A stretch of DNA of 64,000 nucleotides, from contig NZ_CP114205.1 of assembly GCF_027497495.1 (NCBI RefSeq), positions 4,030,001 through 4,094,000 on the forward strand, in the 5' to 3' direction. The stretch comes from Streptomyces tubercidicus (GTDB lineage Bacteria > Actinomycetota > Actinomycetes > Streptomycetales > Streptomycetaceae). Within the stretch, counting starts at the first letter, position 1; the number at the start of each line of letters is the position of its first letter. A model generated the notes under the pieces. The model had not been told where the DNA came from, searched no databases, and saw only the letters and a program-made list of their open reading frames with translations. Of the stretch, positions 25,979 through 34,509 are shown piece by piece. Both the position numbers and the translations under genes were made by a program.

Positions 25979-26296
25979 TCAGGCTCCTTGGGCGTTGGGC
26001 TGAGTCTCGGGCTGGGCGACAGGCTCAGGGACGGTGGGCCCGCCCAGGCGGCTCCTCAGCCGCTGATGCCAAACCGGACGCTTCCGGGGAGGGACGTGGT
26101 CGACGCCACCGAGCGACCACGGATTGCATCGCAGGATGCGCCAGGCTGTCAGCGCGGTCCCTTTCACCGCGCCGTGCCGGTCGATGGCCGTGTAGCCATA
26201 GTGCGAGCACGACGGGTAGTACTTGCAGACCGGTCCCAGCAGGGGGCTGATGGTCCACTGATAGATCTTGATCAACAGCAGCAGCGGGTACTTCAC
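25979..26296 (-). CDS. yidD: Membrane protein insertion efficiency factor YidD
   Basis: 105 residues. The conserved core YQWTISPLLGPVCKYYPSCS and SLGGVDHVPP motifs are present. It helps YidC-dependent insertion from the cytosolic face of the membrane. It sits exactly between rnpA (ATGA overlap) and yidC, the standard operon order. The tail after residue 75 is Pro/Gln-rich and not conserved. Confidence 0.95.
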   Translation of the reverse strand: MKYPLLLLIKIYQWTISPLLGPVCKYYPSCSHYGYTAIDRHGAVKGTALTAWRILRCNPWSLGGVDHVPPRKRPVWHQRLRSRLGGPTVPEPVAQPETQPNAQGA

Positions 26297-26751
26297 TGAG
26301 CGCTCCCTCCCGGGTCCCGTCCGGGGCTCCGGGGGCCCGAGGCGCAGCCGCCGTCGGTCGCGGCCCCCGGGGGATTGCAGCCTCTCGGCGCCCCTCCCAG
26401 CAGCCGCTGAAGGGCGGCATCCAGGTCGCGGGCCAGCTGGTCGTAATCCGCCTCACCCGCGCCGGGCAGGGCCCGTACGACAACCAGGCTACCGGTGGGC
26501 AGCCGGTCCAGCCGATCGCGCATGAGATGGCGCAGCCTGCGCTTGACCTTGTTGCGCACGACAGCGATGCCAACTGCCTTGCTCACGACGAAACCCGCAC
26601 GTGCCGGGGGAACGCTTTCCCCCGACCCGTGCGGGTCCGTTGCACCGCTTCGAAGATGAACGACAAGGAGCGGGCGCCCGGCCCTGCGTCCCCGGCGTAC
26701 CGCGGTCGCAAAGTCCTCGCGCCGCCTCAGCCGATACTCGGTAGGCAGCAC
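26293..26751 (-). CDS. rnpA: Ribonuclease P protein component
   Basis: The basic protein subunit of RNase P, which removes the 5' leader from pre-tRNAs. 152 residues from a GTG at 26751; the start is supported by the family N-terminus PTEYRLRRREDFATAVRRGR. The RNR signature is RNKVKRRLRHLMRDRL. The last 40 residues are a Gly/Pro-rich addition not needed for the fold. It lies 21 bp behind rpmH and overlaps yidD by four bases. Confidence 0.96.
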   Translation of the reverse strand: MLPTEYRLRRREDFATAVRRGRRAGRPLLVVHLRSGATDPHGSGESVPPARAGFVVSKAVGIAVVRNKVKRRLRHLMRDRLDRLPTGSLVVVRALPGAGEADYDQLARDLDAALQRLLGGAPRGCNPPGAATDGGCASGPRSPGRDPGGSAQ

Positions 26752-26772
26752 GTCATGGACCTAGGTTGCTGC

Positions 26773-26910
26773 TCAGGCCGACAGGCGGGCGCGACCCTTG
26801 CCACGGCGGGACGCGAGAATCGCGCGGCCGGCACGGGTCCGCATGCGCAGACGGAAGCCGTGGGTCTTCGCGCGGCGGCGGTTGTTCGGCTGGAAGGTGC
26901 GCTTGCTCAC
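26773..26910 (-). CDS. rpmH: 50S ribosomal protein L34
   Basis: A 45-residue basic protein starting SKRTFQPNNRRRAKTHGFRL and ending RRGKGRARLSA, the normal L34 length and sequence. The start is a GTG. It is the first gene of the rpmH-rnpA-yidD-yidC-jag run, divergent from dnaA across the origin-proximal promoter gap. Confidence 0.97.
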   Translation of the reverse strand: MSKRTFQPNNRRRAKTHGFRLRMRTRAGRAILASRRGKGRARLSA

Positions 26911-27089
26911 TCGGGGGCTCCAGGAATGCTTGTTGTCTCAGGAGAGACAGATGTGGGGCGTCGACTGGCTGTCACCGTGCGCCCACGAGTAGCTCGCAAC
27001 GCCTAAGTGCACCGCTACACGATCACTTCGAGCGTGATCTTTGCCCATCGGAGGCAGGCGGCAGCAGCCATCGACAACTCGACCTGGTC

Positions 27090-27119
27090 ACGGTACGCGC
27101 GGCTACGCCATCCGGTCAA
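27090..27119 (-). promoter_or_regulatory. Probable rpmH promoter
   Basis: On the minus strand TTGACC (27119-27114), an 18-base spacer and TACCGT (27095-27090). This fits the vegetative sigma consensus TTGAC / TAnnnT and is about 180 bp before rpmH. Confidence 0.65.
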
Positions 27120-27174
27120 ACTGGCTCCTCGGCATCGCCCGCCGGCCCCTTGTCAGGACACACTATGCACAGCC

Positions 27175-27183
27175 TGTGGACAA
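27175..27183 (-). promoter_or_regulatory. Perfect DnaA box before dnaA
   Basis: TGTGGACAA, the complement of TTGTCCACA. It lies immediately upstream of the probable dnaA -35 hexamer, so autorepression by DnaA is likely. Confidence 0.75.
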
Positions 27184-27187
27184 CAAC

Positions 27188-27217
27188 TTGAATCCCCAGG
27201 CCCGCCCTGACTACCGT
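27188..27217 (+). promoter_or_regulatory. Probable dnaA promoter
   Basis: TTGAAT at 27188-27193, an 18-base spacer and TACCGT at 27212-27217, about 70 bp before the dnaA start. The same -10 hexamer as in the divergent rpmH promoter. Confidence 0.55.
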
Positions 27218-27288
27218 GACGGAACTTCGATTCCTTCCCGCCCGTCCTGAGAATCACACATTCGTGGGACTGTGAGAGAGCGTGCCCT

Positions 27289-29205
27289 GTGGCTGATGTA
27301 CCTGCCGATCTTGCCGCAGTGTGGCCCCGCGTGCTCGATCATCTCCTTCGTGCGGAGGCCGACGGCCTCAAGCCCAAGGACCAGGACTGGCTCAAGCGCA
27401 CCCAGCCGCTGGCGCTGGTCGCCGACACCGCGTTGCTCGCGGTCCCCAATGAATTCGCCAAGGGCGTGCTCGAAGGCCGGCTGGCGCCGCTGATCGGGGA
27501 GGCCCTCAGTCATGAGTGCGGCCGCCCGATCCGGATCGCGATCACCGTTGACGACTCCGCCGAGGAGCCCGCGGCGCAGCCCACGCCGCCCGCTCCGCCC
27601 ACACCGCAGCACCAGTCGTCCCAGCAGCACCCCCCGCACCACCAGCAGACGCATCAGTCTCAGCAGCAACACGATGCGTACGACGGCTACGAAACCCGGC
27701 ACGATTCCCGGCACGACGGCCGGCCGGGCTACGGACACCAGGGCGACGACCTGCCCGGCGTCCGGCCCGCCTATCCGGACTATCAGCAGCCCCGGCACGA
27801 GCCCGGCGGCTGGCCGCAGATGGGCGGCGGCCACGGTCCGCGCGACGACTACGGCTGGCAGCAGCAGCACCTCGGCGGCTACCCGGAGCGCGACCCGTAC
27901 GCCTCCCCGTCGTCCCATGTCTCGCAGCATCAGCAGCGGCCGAACGACTACCGTGCGCAGGCACCCGACCGCAATGGGCCGCCACAGCACTCGGACGGTC
28001 CGCGCTCCCCTTATGACCAGCCGCGCCGCGACCTCTCCGAGCACCAGCCCGGCGGGCACACCGGGCGCTCGGGCACTCCCGGAGCCGGGCCCGGCGCCGT
28101 GCTTCCCGCGCCCAGCGGTGCGCCCAGCCCGCTCGCCGCGCAGCCCGCGCCGGCGACCGGCCCCGGCGAGCCGACCGCGCGGCTGAACCCGAAGTACCTC
28201 TTCGACACCTTCGTCATCGGTGCCTCCAACCGCTTCGCGCACGCCGCCGCGGTGGCCGTCGCCGAGGCACCGGCCAAGGCGTACAACCCGCTGTTCATCT
28301 ACGGGGAATCGGGGCTGGGCAAGACCCACCTGCTGCACGCGATCGGGCACTACGCGCGGAGCCTGTATCCGGGCACGCGGGTGCGGTATGTGAGCTCGGA
28401 GGAGTTCACCAACGAGTTCATCAACTCCATCCGCGACGGCAAGGCGGACGCGTTCCGTAAGCGCTACCGCGACATGGACATCCTCCTGGTCGACGACATC
28501 CAGTTCCTGGCGAGCAAGGAGTCGACGCAGGAGGAGTTCTTCCACACCTTCAATACGCTGCACAACGCGAACAAGCAGATCGTGCTCTCCAGTGACCGGC
28601 CGCCCAAGCAGCTGGTCACCCTGGAGGACCGGCTGCGCAACCGCTTCGAGTGGGGTCTGATCACCGACGTCCAGCCGCCCGAGCTGGAGACCCGGATCGC
28701 GATCCTCCGGAAGAAGGCGGTGCAGGAGCAGCTGAACGCGCCGCCGGAGGTGCTGGAGTTCATCGCGTCCCGGATCTCGCGCAACATCCGTGAGCTGGAG
28801 GGCGCGCTGATCCGGGTCACGGCGTTCGCCTCGCTCAACCGGCAGCCGGTGGACCTGGGGCTGACCGAGATCGTGCTGAAGGATCTGATCCCCGGCGGCG
28901 AGGATGCCGCGCCGGAGATCACCGCCACCGCGATCATGGCCTCGACCGCGGACTACTTCGGGCTGACCATCGACGATCTGTGCGGCTCCTCGCGCAGCCG
29001 CGTCCTGGTAACCGCCCGCCAGATCGCCATGTATCTGTGCCGCGAACTGACCGATCTCTCGCTGCCGAAGATCGGGGCGCAGTTCGGCGGCCGGGACCAT
29101 ACGACCGTGATGCACGCCGACCGGAAGATCCGCGCGCTGATGGCCGAGCGGCGGTCGATCTACAACCAGGTCACCGAGCTCACCAACCGCATCAAGAACG
29201 GCTGA
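27289..29205 (+). CDS. dnaA: Chromosomal replication initiator DnaA
   Basis: 638 residues from a GTG at 27289. Domain I (1-85) is followed by a long hydrophilic His/Gln/Pro/Gly-rich domain II (about 90-295), the extra length typical of Streptomyces. The AAA+ domain has Walker A GESGLGKTH near residue 340 and Walker B ILLVDDIQFL. The C-terminal DNA-binding domain has the signature GGRDHTTVMHADRKI. The protein binds DnaA boxes, opens oriC and recruits the helicase. It is transcribed towards oriC and ends in a strong hairpin at the edge of the origin. Confidence 0.98.
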   Translation: MADVPADLAAVWPRVLDHLLRAEADGLKPKDQDWLKRTQPLALVADTALLAVPNEFAKGVLEGRLAPLIGEALSHECGRPIRIAITVDDSAEEPAAQPTPPAPPTPQHQSSQQHPPHHQQTHQSQQQHDAYDGYETRHDSRHDGRPGYGHQGDDLPGVRPAYPDYQQPRHEPGGWPQMGGGHGPRDDYGWQQQHLGGYPERDPYASPSSHVSQHQQRPNDYRAQAPDRNGPPQHSDGPRSPYDQPRRDLSEHQPGGHTGRSGTPGAGPGAVLPAPSGAPSPLAAQPAPATGPGEPTARLNPKYLFDTFVIGASNRFAHAAAVAVAEAPAKAYNPLFIYGESGLGKTHLLHAIGHYARSLYPGTRVRYVSSEEFTNEFINSIRDGKADAFRKRYRDMDILLVDDIQFLASKESTQEEFFHTFNTLHNANKQIVLSSDRPPKQLVTLEDRLRNRFEWGLITDVQPPELETRIAILRKKAVQEQLNAPPEVLEFIASRISRNIRELEGALIRVTAFASLNRQPVDLGLTEIVLKDLIPGGEDAAPEITATAIMASTADYFGLTIDDLCGSSRSRVLVTARQIAMYLCRELTDLSLPKIGAQFGGRDHTTVMHADRKIRALMAERRSIYNQVTELTNRIKNG

Positions 29206-30204
29206 GGCCGGCCCACAGGACGCCCAGGGCGCTCCGGGACCCGTTCCCGGAGCGCCCTTCGTCATCCGGGGACCGCCGCCCAGCGAACACCCCGGCCTCA
29301 CCGCTCCCCGCGTCCTCCCAACTTCTCTCAGCGGCCTTCTGCCGAACGCCGCCGCTCCCCGTACGTGCCTCTCCCGGACCCGTCCCGACCCGCCCGAAGT
29401 CCCGCTCCGATACGTCCCGCCGTCGTCCCAAACCTGTGGAGCGCGCCAACCGTGTTCGATTCCGCGGCGGGTCACGGCCTCCCTCCACAGATTGGGCAAG
29501 AATCTTCCGTCCACATCCTGGGGAGGGGAAAGTTATCCCTGTGGGATCCACAGGCCGGTCTGCTGACGGAGCATCGGAGGAGGTCAGCCGCGTGTGGATT
29601 TGTGGTCAACCTTCCTCCACAGGCTGTGGACAGCGGATTCGTCCACAGGGCGGCCGTCGTCTTGTCCACCGCCCGCCCACAGGCAAGCCGCTGTTGTCCC
29701 CAGCAATCCCCAGCTTCTCCACACCGCTGTCCACTGTTCGGCAACACGACACCCGCTCTCACCGGGCCGAGTGAAAGCGGTCACACCAAGTTGGTCGGTT
29801 GGGCTGTGGGGAACCTGGGTAAAGCTGGGGATGGCACTGGGGAGAAGTACCCGTCCCCTGTGCATCGGGTGTGCAGAACTTCCGGCGGTCCACAGATCCG
29901 CCCGCTTATCCACGGCCGCCACCCACAGGGGCGGTGGACAAAAAATCCGCGTTGACCTGCGCAAAAGCGGTTGTCCACGGTTTCCACAGCCCCTACTACT
30001 ACGACCACGGATATCTACCGGGGAACTCGCTCGGAAACGGGGCCTGTGCACAAGTTGGCCGCCGAGCGTCCGACCGCGGTCGAGCCGACTTGACCCCGAG
30101 CCGCACCGACTGTCGGTGGCGTGCGTCAGACTGGTCTCCGGCAACCCAGCCGACGACGAAGGCCAGCAGGGCGAAGAGCCAGCAACAGCAGGAGGCGGTT
30201 TCCG
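29206..30204. other. oriC: Chromosomal replication origin oriC
   Basis: The 999-bp dnaA-dnaN gap. Between about 29500 and 30053 it carries many DnaA boxes on both strands. Readable ones include TGTGGTCAA (29601-29609), TGTGGACAG (29625-29633), TCGTCCACA (29639-29647), TTGTCCACC (29662-29670), TTGTCCCCA (29694-29702), TTCTCCACA (29715-29723), CTGTCCACT (29727-29735), GGTGGACAA (29933-29941), TTGTCCACG (29971-29979) and TGTGCACAA (30045-30053). I found no perfect TTGTCCACA. There is no long AT-rich stretch. The arrangement of two box-rich blocks around a sparser centre (about 29740-29880) matches known Streptomyces origins. Confidence 0.93.
29227..29257 (+). terminator. dnaA terminator
   Basis: Perfect 13-bp stem (29227-29239 with 29245-29257) and a 5-nt loop, 21 bp after the dnaA stop. 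Confidence 0.82.
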
Positions 30205-31335
30205 GTGAAGATCCGGGTGGAGCGCGATGTACTCGCGGAGGCAGTGGCCTGGGCGGCCAAGAGCCTCCCGGCCCGTCCGCCGGTGCCCGTCCTCGCGGGC
30301 CTGCTGCTGAAGACGGAGGACGGCACGCTGAGCCTCTCCGGCTTCGACTACGAGGTCTCCGCGCGGGTCTCGGTGGACGCGGAGGTGGAAGAGGAGGGCA
30401 CGGTCCTCGTCTCCGGCCGGCTGCTCGCCGACATCTGCCGTGCGCTCCCCAACCGCCCGGTGGAGATTTCCACCGACGGTGTCCGGGTCACCGTCGTCTG
30501 CGGCTCCTCGCGGTTCACCCTCCACACACTGCCTGTGGAGGAGTACCCGGCCCTGCCGACCATGCCCACCGCCACCGGCACCGTCCCCGGGGAGGTCTTC
30601 GCCGCGGCCGCCGCCCAGGTCGCCATCGCCGCCGGCCGTGACGACACCCTCCCGGTGCTCACCGGCGTACGGATCGAGATCGAGGGCGACACGGTCACCC
30701 TGGCCTCCACCGACCGCTACCGCTTCGCGGTCCGCGAGTTCCTGTGGAAGCCGGAGAGCCCGGACGCCTCCGCGGTCGCGCTGGTCCCCGCCAAGACGCT
30801 GCTGGACACCGCCAAGTCCCTGAGCAGCGGCGACACCGTCACGCTGGCGCTGTCCGGCTCCGGGCAGGGCGAGGGCCTGATCGGTTTCGAGGGTGCAGGT
30901 CGCCGCACGACGACCCGGCTGCTGGAAGGCGATCTGCCGAAGTACCGCACGCTCTTCCCGACCGAGTTCAATTCGGTCGCCGTGATCGAGACCGCCCCGT
31001 TCGTCGAGGCCGTCAAGCGTGTGGCGCTGGTGGCCGAGCGGAACACCCCGGTCCGGCTGAGCTTCGAGCAGGGTGTGCTCATCCTGGAGGCCGGCTCCAG
31101 CGACGATGCACAGGCTGTGGAGAGGGTCGACGCCGACCTGGACGGCGACGACATCTCGATCGCCTTCAACCCCGGCTTCCTGCTGGAGGGCCTGTCGGCC
31201 ATCGACTCCCCCGTGGCGCAGCTGTCCTTCACGACGTCCACCAAGCCCGCGCTGCTGAGCGGCCGGCCGGCCAAGGACGCCGAGGCGGACGACGCGTACA
31301 AGTACCTGATCATGCCGGTGCGGCTGTCGGGCTGA
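30205..31335 (+). CDS. dnaN: DNA polymerase III sliding clamp (beta subunit)
   Basis: 376 residues from a GTG behind GGAGG (an in-frame upstream extension lies in oriC and has no ribosome site). It shows the three-domain clamp pattern: an N-terminal VERDVLAEAVAWAAKSLPARP, a middle LPVLTGVRIEIEGDTVTLAS-type repeat, and the C-terminal YKYLIMPVRL, which closes the protein as in all beta clamps. It forms a ring around DNA and tethers the polymerase. It is the first gene right of oriC and is transcribed away from it. Confidence 0.98.
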   Translation: MKIRVERDVLAEAVAWAAKSLPARPPVPVLAGLLLKTEDGTLSLSGFDYEVSARVSVDAEVEEEGTVLVSGRLLADICRALPNRPVEISTDGVRVTVVCGSSRFTLHTLPVEEYPALPTMPTATGTVPGEVFAAAAAQVAIAAGRDDTLPVLTGVRIEIEGDTVTLASTDRYRFAVREFLWKPESPDASAVALVPAKTLLDTAKSLSSGDTVTLALSGSGQGEGLIGFEGAGRRTTTRLLEGDLPKYRTLFPTEFNSVAVIETAPFVEAVKRVALVAERNTPVRLSFEQGVLILEAGSSDDAQAVERVDADLDGDDISIAFNPGFLLEGLSAIDSPVAQLSFTTSTKPALLSGRPAKDAEADDAYKYLIMPVRLSG

Positions 31336-31375
31336 CGCCCGGGAGCGCGCGTCACGCGGGTGGCGGCATCCCGTC

Positions 31376-31406
31376 GCCGCTGTCCGGTGGAGCGCCGGAC
31401 AGCGGC
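31376..31406 (+). terminator. dnaN terminator
   Basis: Perfect 12-bp stem (31376-31387 with 31395-31406), 7-nt loop, 41 bp after the dnaN stop. It separates dnaN from gnd. Confidence 0.78.
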
Positions 31407-31540
31407 ACCGGCCACGGGCCTTGGGGCGACCGGCTGACGGGCCCCTGATGAGCGGCTGAGCCCACAGGTGTGCGCGGACCTGCGGGCGTAGGCTCGGTCC
31501 CGGGTACACCAGCAACGACTACGTGCAAAGAGGGTCTCTG

Positions 31541-32419
31541 ATGGAGCTCGGTCTCGTCGGTCTCGGCAAGATGGGCGGCAATATGCGCGAGCGCATTCGC
31601 CGCGCCGGCCACACCGTCGTCGGTTACGACCGCAACCCGGACCTGGCGGATGTCAACAGCCTCCAGGGGCTTGTGGACAAGCTCAAGGGTCCGCGGGTGG
31701 TCTGGGTCATGGTGCCGGCCGGTGCTGCCACCCAGGCCACGATCGACGAGCTGGCCGAGCTGCTCTCCCCGGGCGACATCGTCGTGGACGGCGGCAACTC
31801 CCGCTGGACCGACGACGAGAAGCACGCCGAGGAGCTGAAGGCCAAGGGCATCGGTTTCGTCGACTGCGGTGTCTCCGGCGGCGTCTGGGGCCTGGAGAAC
31901 GGCTATGCGCTGATGTACGGCGGCGACAAGGACGATGTCGCCAAGGTGCAGCCGATCTTCGACGCCCTCAAGCCGGAGGGCGACTTCGGCGCGGTGCACG
32001 CCGGCAAGGTCGGCGCCGGCCACTTCGCGAAGATGGTCCACAACGGCATCGAGTACGCGATGATGCAGGCCTACGCCGAGGGCTGGGAGCTGCTGGAGAA
32101 GGTCGACTCCGTCACGGACGTGCGGGAGATCTTCCGCTCCTGGCAGGAAGGCACGGTCATCCGTTCCTGGCTGCTCGACCTGGCCGTCAACGCCCTCGAC
32201 GACGACGAGCACTTGGAGAAGCTGCGCGGGTACGCCGCCGACTCCGGTGAGGGCCGCTGGACCGTCGAGGCCGCGATCGACAACGCCGTGCCGCTGCCCG
32301 CGATCACCGCCTCGCTCTTCGCGCGCTTCGGGTCCCGGCAGGACGACTCCCCGCAGATGAAGATGATCGCCGCGCTGCGCAACCAGTTCGGTGGCCACGC
32401 GGTCGAGAGCAAGAAGTAG
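31541..32419 (+). CDS. gnd: 6-phosphogluconate dehydrogenase (decarboxylating, short type)
   Basis: 292 residues from an ATG behind AAAGAGGG. The cytosolic pentose-phosphate enzyme oxidises 6-phosphogluconate to ribulose 5-phosphate and CO2. Visible are the nucleotide-binding GLVGLGKMGGNMRERIRRAG, the substrate loop VDCGVSGGVWGLENGYALMY, and the catalytic Lys region GAGHFAKMVHNGIEYAMMQA. The protein is about 290 residues, as in the NAD-type YqeC-like enzymes, against about 470 for the classic form. Its place between dnaN and recF is the normal Streptomyces arrangement. A perfect DnaA box (31672-31680) falls inside the gene. Confidence 0.94.
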   Translation: MELGLVGLGKMGGNMRERIRRAGHTVVGYDRNPDLADVNSLQGLVDKLKGPRVVWVMVPAGAATQATIDELAELLSPGDIVVDGGNSRWTDDEKHAEELKAKGIGFVDCGVSGGVWGLENGYALMYGGDKDDVAKVQPIFDALKPEGDFGAVHAGKVGAGHFAKMVHNGIEYAMMQAYAEGWELLEKVDSVTDVREIFRSWQEGTVIRSWLLDLAVNALDDDEHLEKLRGYAADSGEGRWTVEAAIDNAVPLPAITASLFARFGSRQDDSPQMKMIAALRNQFGGHAVESKK

Positions 32420-32499
32420 CGGACACCGCACACACCACAGCAACCAGCAGCATCAGGCAGCAACAGCACGCAGCAGCCGGGGGAGGTCGGCGCTCAGCC

Positions 32500-33636
32500 A
32501 TGCACGTATCGCATCTGTCCCTCGCCGACTTCCGCTCGTACGCCCGGGTCGAGGTGCCGCTCGATCCGGGCGTCACGGCTTTCGTGGGCCCCAACGGCCA
32601 GGGCAAGACCAATCTGGTCGAGGCGGTCGGCTATCTCGCCACGCTCGGCAGCCACCGGGTCTCCTCCGACGCCCCGCTGGTGCGGATGGGCGCCGAGCGG
32701 GCGGTCGTCCGGGCCGCGGTCGTCCAGGGCGAGCGGCAGCAGCTGATCGAGCTGGAGCTCAACCCGGGCAAGGCGAACCGCGCCAGGATCAACAGGTCGT
32801 CGCAGGTCAGGCCGCGGGACGTGCTGGGGATCGTCCGGACGGTGCTGTTCGCGCCGGAGGATCTGGCGCTGGTCAAGGGCGATCCGGGGGAGCGCCGGCG
32901 GTTCCTGGACGAGCTGATCACCGCGCGGTCGCCGCGGATGGCCGGGGTGCGCTCGGACTACGACCGGGTCCTCAAGCAGCGCAACACCCTGTTGAAAACC
33001 GCCGCGTTGGCGCGCCGGCACGGCGGCCGGCAGATGGATCTGTCCACGCTCGACGTATGGGACCAGCATCTGGCCCGCGCGGGCGCCGAACTGCTGGCGC
33101 AGCGGCTCGATCTGATCGCCGCGCTGCGGCCGCTCGCGGACAAGGCGTATGAACAGCTGGCGCCGGGCGGCGGGCCGCTGGCGCTGGAGTACCGCGGCTC
33201 GGCGGGCGAGGCGCTCGCCGACGCCACCAGCCGCGAGGAGCTGTACGGCGTGCTGCTGGCGGCGCTCGGCGAGGCCCGCAAGGGAGAGATCGAGCGCGGG
33301 GTGACGCTGGTGGGCCCGCACCGCGACGATCTGGTGCTCAAGCTGGGCCAGCTCCCGGCGAAGGGGTACGCCAGCCATGGCGAGTCCTGGTCGTATGCGC
33401 TGGCGCTGCGGCTGGCCTCGTACGACCTGCTGCGGGCCGAGGGCAATGAACCGGTCCTGGTCCTGGACGACGTCTTCGCGGAGCTGGACGCGCGGCGCCG
33501 GGAGCGGCTGGCGGAGCTGGTGGCCCCGGGCGAGCAGGTACTGGTGACGGCCGCGGTGGACGACGATGTGCCGGGCGTGCTGGCCGGGGCGCGCTTCGCG
33601 GTGGCCGGCGGCGCCGTCGAGAAGGTGACCCCATGA
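32500..33636 (+). CDS. recF: DNA replication and repair protein RecF
   Basis: 378 residues. An SMC-like ATPase that loads RecA at gaps together with RecO and RecR. The N-terminal HVSHLSLADFRSYARVEV leads to Walker A GPNGQGKTNLVEAVGYL. The signature SHGESWSYALALRLASYDLL and Walker B VLVLDDVFAELDARRRERL lie near the C-terminus. The ATG follows GGGGGAGGTC. The stop overlaps the next start (ATGA). Confidence 0.96.
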   Translation: MHVSHLSLADFRSYARVEVPLDPGVTAFVGPNGQGKTNLVEAVGYLATLGSHRVSSDAPLVRMGAERAVVRAAVVQGERQQLIELELNPGKANRARINRSSQVRPRDVLGIVRTVLFAPEDLALVKGDPGERRRFLDELITARSPRMAGVRSDYDRVLKQRNTLLKTAALARRHGGRQMDLSTLDVWDQHLARAGAELLAQRLDLIAALRPLADKAYEQLAPGGGPLALEYRGSAGEALADATSREELYGVLLAALGEARKGEIERGVTLVGPHRDDLVLKLGQLPAKGYASHGESWSYALALRLASYDLLRAEGNEPVLVLDDVFAELDARRRERLAELVAPGEQVLVTAAVDDDVPGVLAGARFAVAGGAVEKVTP

Positions 33637-34166
33637 GCGAGGAGCAGCCCGACCGGCCCCGGCCGCCGGAGCTCTCCGGGGTGGATCTGGCCCGTCAGGC
33701 GCTGGTGGCCGCCAAGGAGCAGGCGCGGGCGCGGGGCGCGGCCGCGCAGCAGAAGAAGCAGGCCCGGCGTGGCGGGCTGCGTTCGGGGGCGCGGGCGGAC
33801 GGCCGCGATCCGCTGCCGCTCGGCGCGGCGATCAACCGGCTGATCACGGAGCGCGGCTGGGAGACCCCGGCGGCGGTCGGCGGGGTGATGGGGCGCTGGC
33901 CGCAGTTGGTCGGGCCCGAGGTGGCGCAGCACTGTGAGCCGCAGAAGTACGACGAGGACGCCCGGGTGCTGACGGTGCAGTGCGATTCGACGGCCTGGGC
34001 GACGCAGCTGCGGCTGCTGGCCCCGACGCTGGTGGCCCGCCTCAACGAGGACCTGGGGCACGGCACCGTCAAGGTGATCAAGGTGCTGGGGCCCGGCGGT
34101 CCGGCACGGCGCTATGGATCGCTGCGCGCGCCGGGGAGCAAGGGCCCCGGCGACACCTACGGATGA
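33633..34166 (+). CDS. DUF721 / DciA-family protein
   Basis: 177 residues, starting in an ATGA overlap with recF. The first 70 residues are basic and Ala/Gln/Arg-rich. The conserved DUF721 domain follows (WPQLVGPEVAQHCEPQKYDE, then LTVQCDSTAWATQLRLLAPT). DciA proteins act as loaders or operators of the replicative helicase DnaB in bacteria that lack DnaC/DnaI, which includes actinobacteria. The location beside recF and the gyrase genes fits this role. Helicase-loading function is family knowledge, not shown by the sequence. Confidence 0.88.
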   Translation: MSEEQPDRPRPPELSGVDLARQALVAAKEQARARGAAAQQKKQARRGGLRSGARADGRDPLPLGAAINRLITERGWETPAAVGGVMGRWPQLVGPEVAQHCEPQKYDEDARVLTVQCDSTAWATQLRLLAPTLVARLNEDLGHGTVKVIKVLGPGGPARRYGSLRAPGSKGPGDTYG

Positions 34167-34509
34167 GCCCCGCGCCCCCTGGGTGACCTGCGCAGTCCCC
34201 CTGTATACGGGTGAGGCGGATGAGACTCCGCTCACGGTAGCCACCGGTTGACAGTCCGAAGCGCTGAGTGCCCGCGTGAGCGTCCTGAGGCCCCGTCTCG
34301 GATATGGGGAGTCGGCGGACGCCAGTTCAGGGCGGCACATGACGACTCAGGTACCTCCAAACCCCCATGAGTGTCGGCGCCACCGGTACACTGGTAGCAA
34401 TCCCGCCCACTCGCGGAACATGTCGAACGACGCAGCCGCTCCCGCCTGTCCACCTGGGGTGACCCGTACAGGCGCGGAAGGGCTTGTGCTGTGCCAGAAA
34501 GGGCGCTTC
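34167..34509. promoter_or_regulatory. gyrB upstream region
   Basis: 343 bp without an independent gene. TTGACA (34248-34253) and TACACT (34387-34392) are single hexamers without matching partners at normal spacing, so the gyrB promoter is not fixed from sequence. Supercoiling-sensitive control is known for Streptomyces gyrase genes but nothing here proves it. Confidence 0.35.

Larger units (their letters stand above)
26911..27288. promoter_or_regulatory. Divergent rpmH / dnaA promoter region
   Basis: A 378-bp gap without a gene. It contains the two promoters and the perfect DnaA box listed separately. The segment 26911-27060 (rpmH leader) shows no clear structure. Confidence 0.6.

Noticed and set aside
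34248..34276. TTGACA as the gyrB -35 element
   Set aside because: No acceptable -10 hexamer occurs 16-19 bases downstream.
34276..34509. GyrB start at 34276
   Set aside because: The extra 78 codons have no family similarity at the N-terminus; a GTG at 34510 with AAAGGG gives the usual length.
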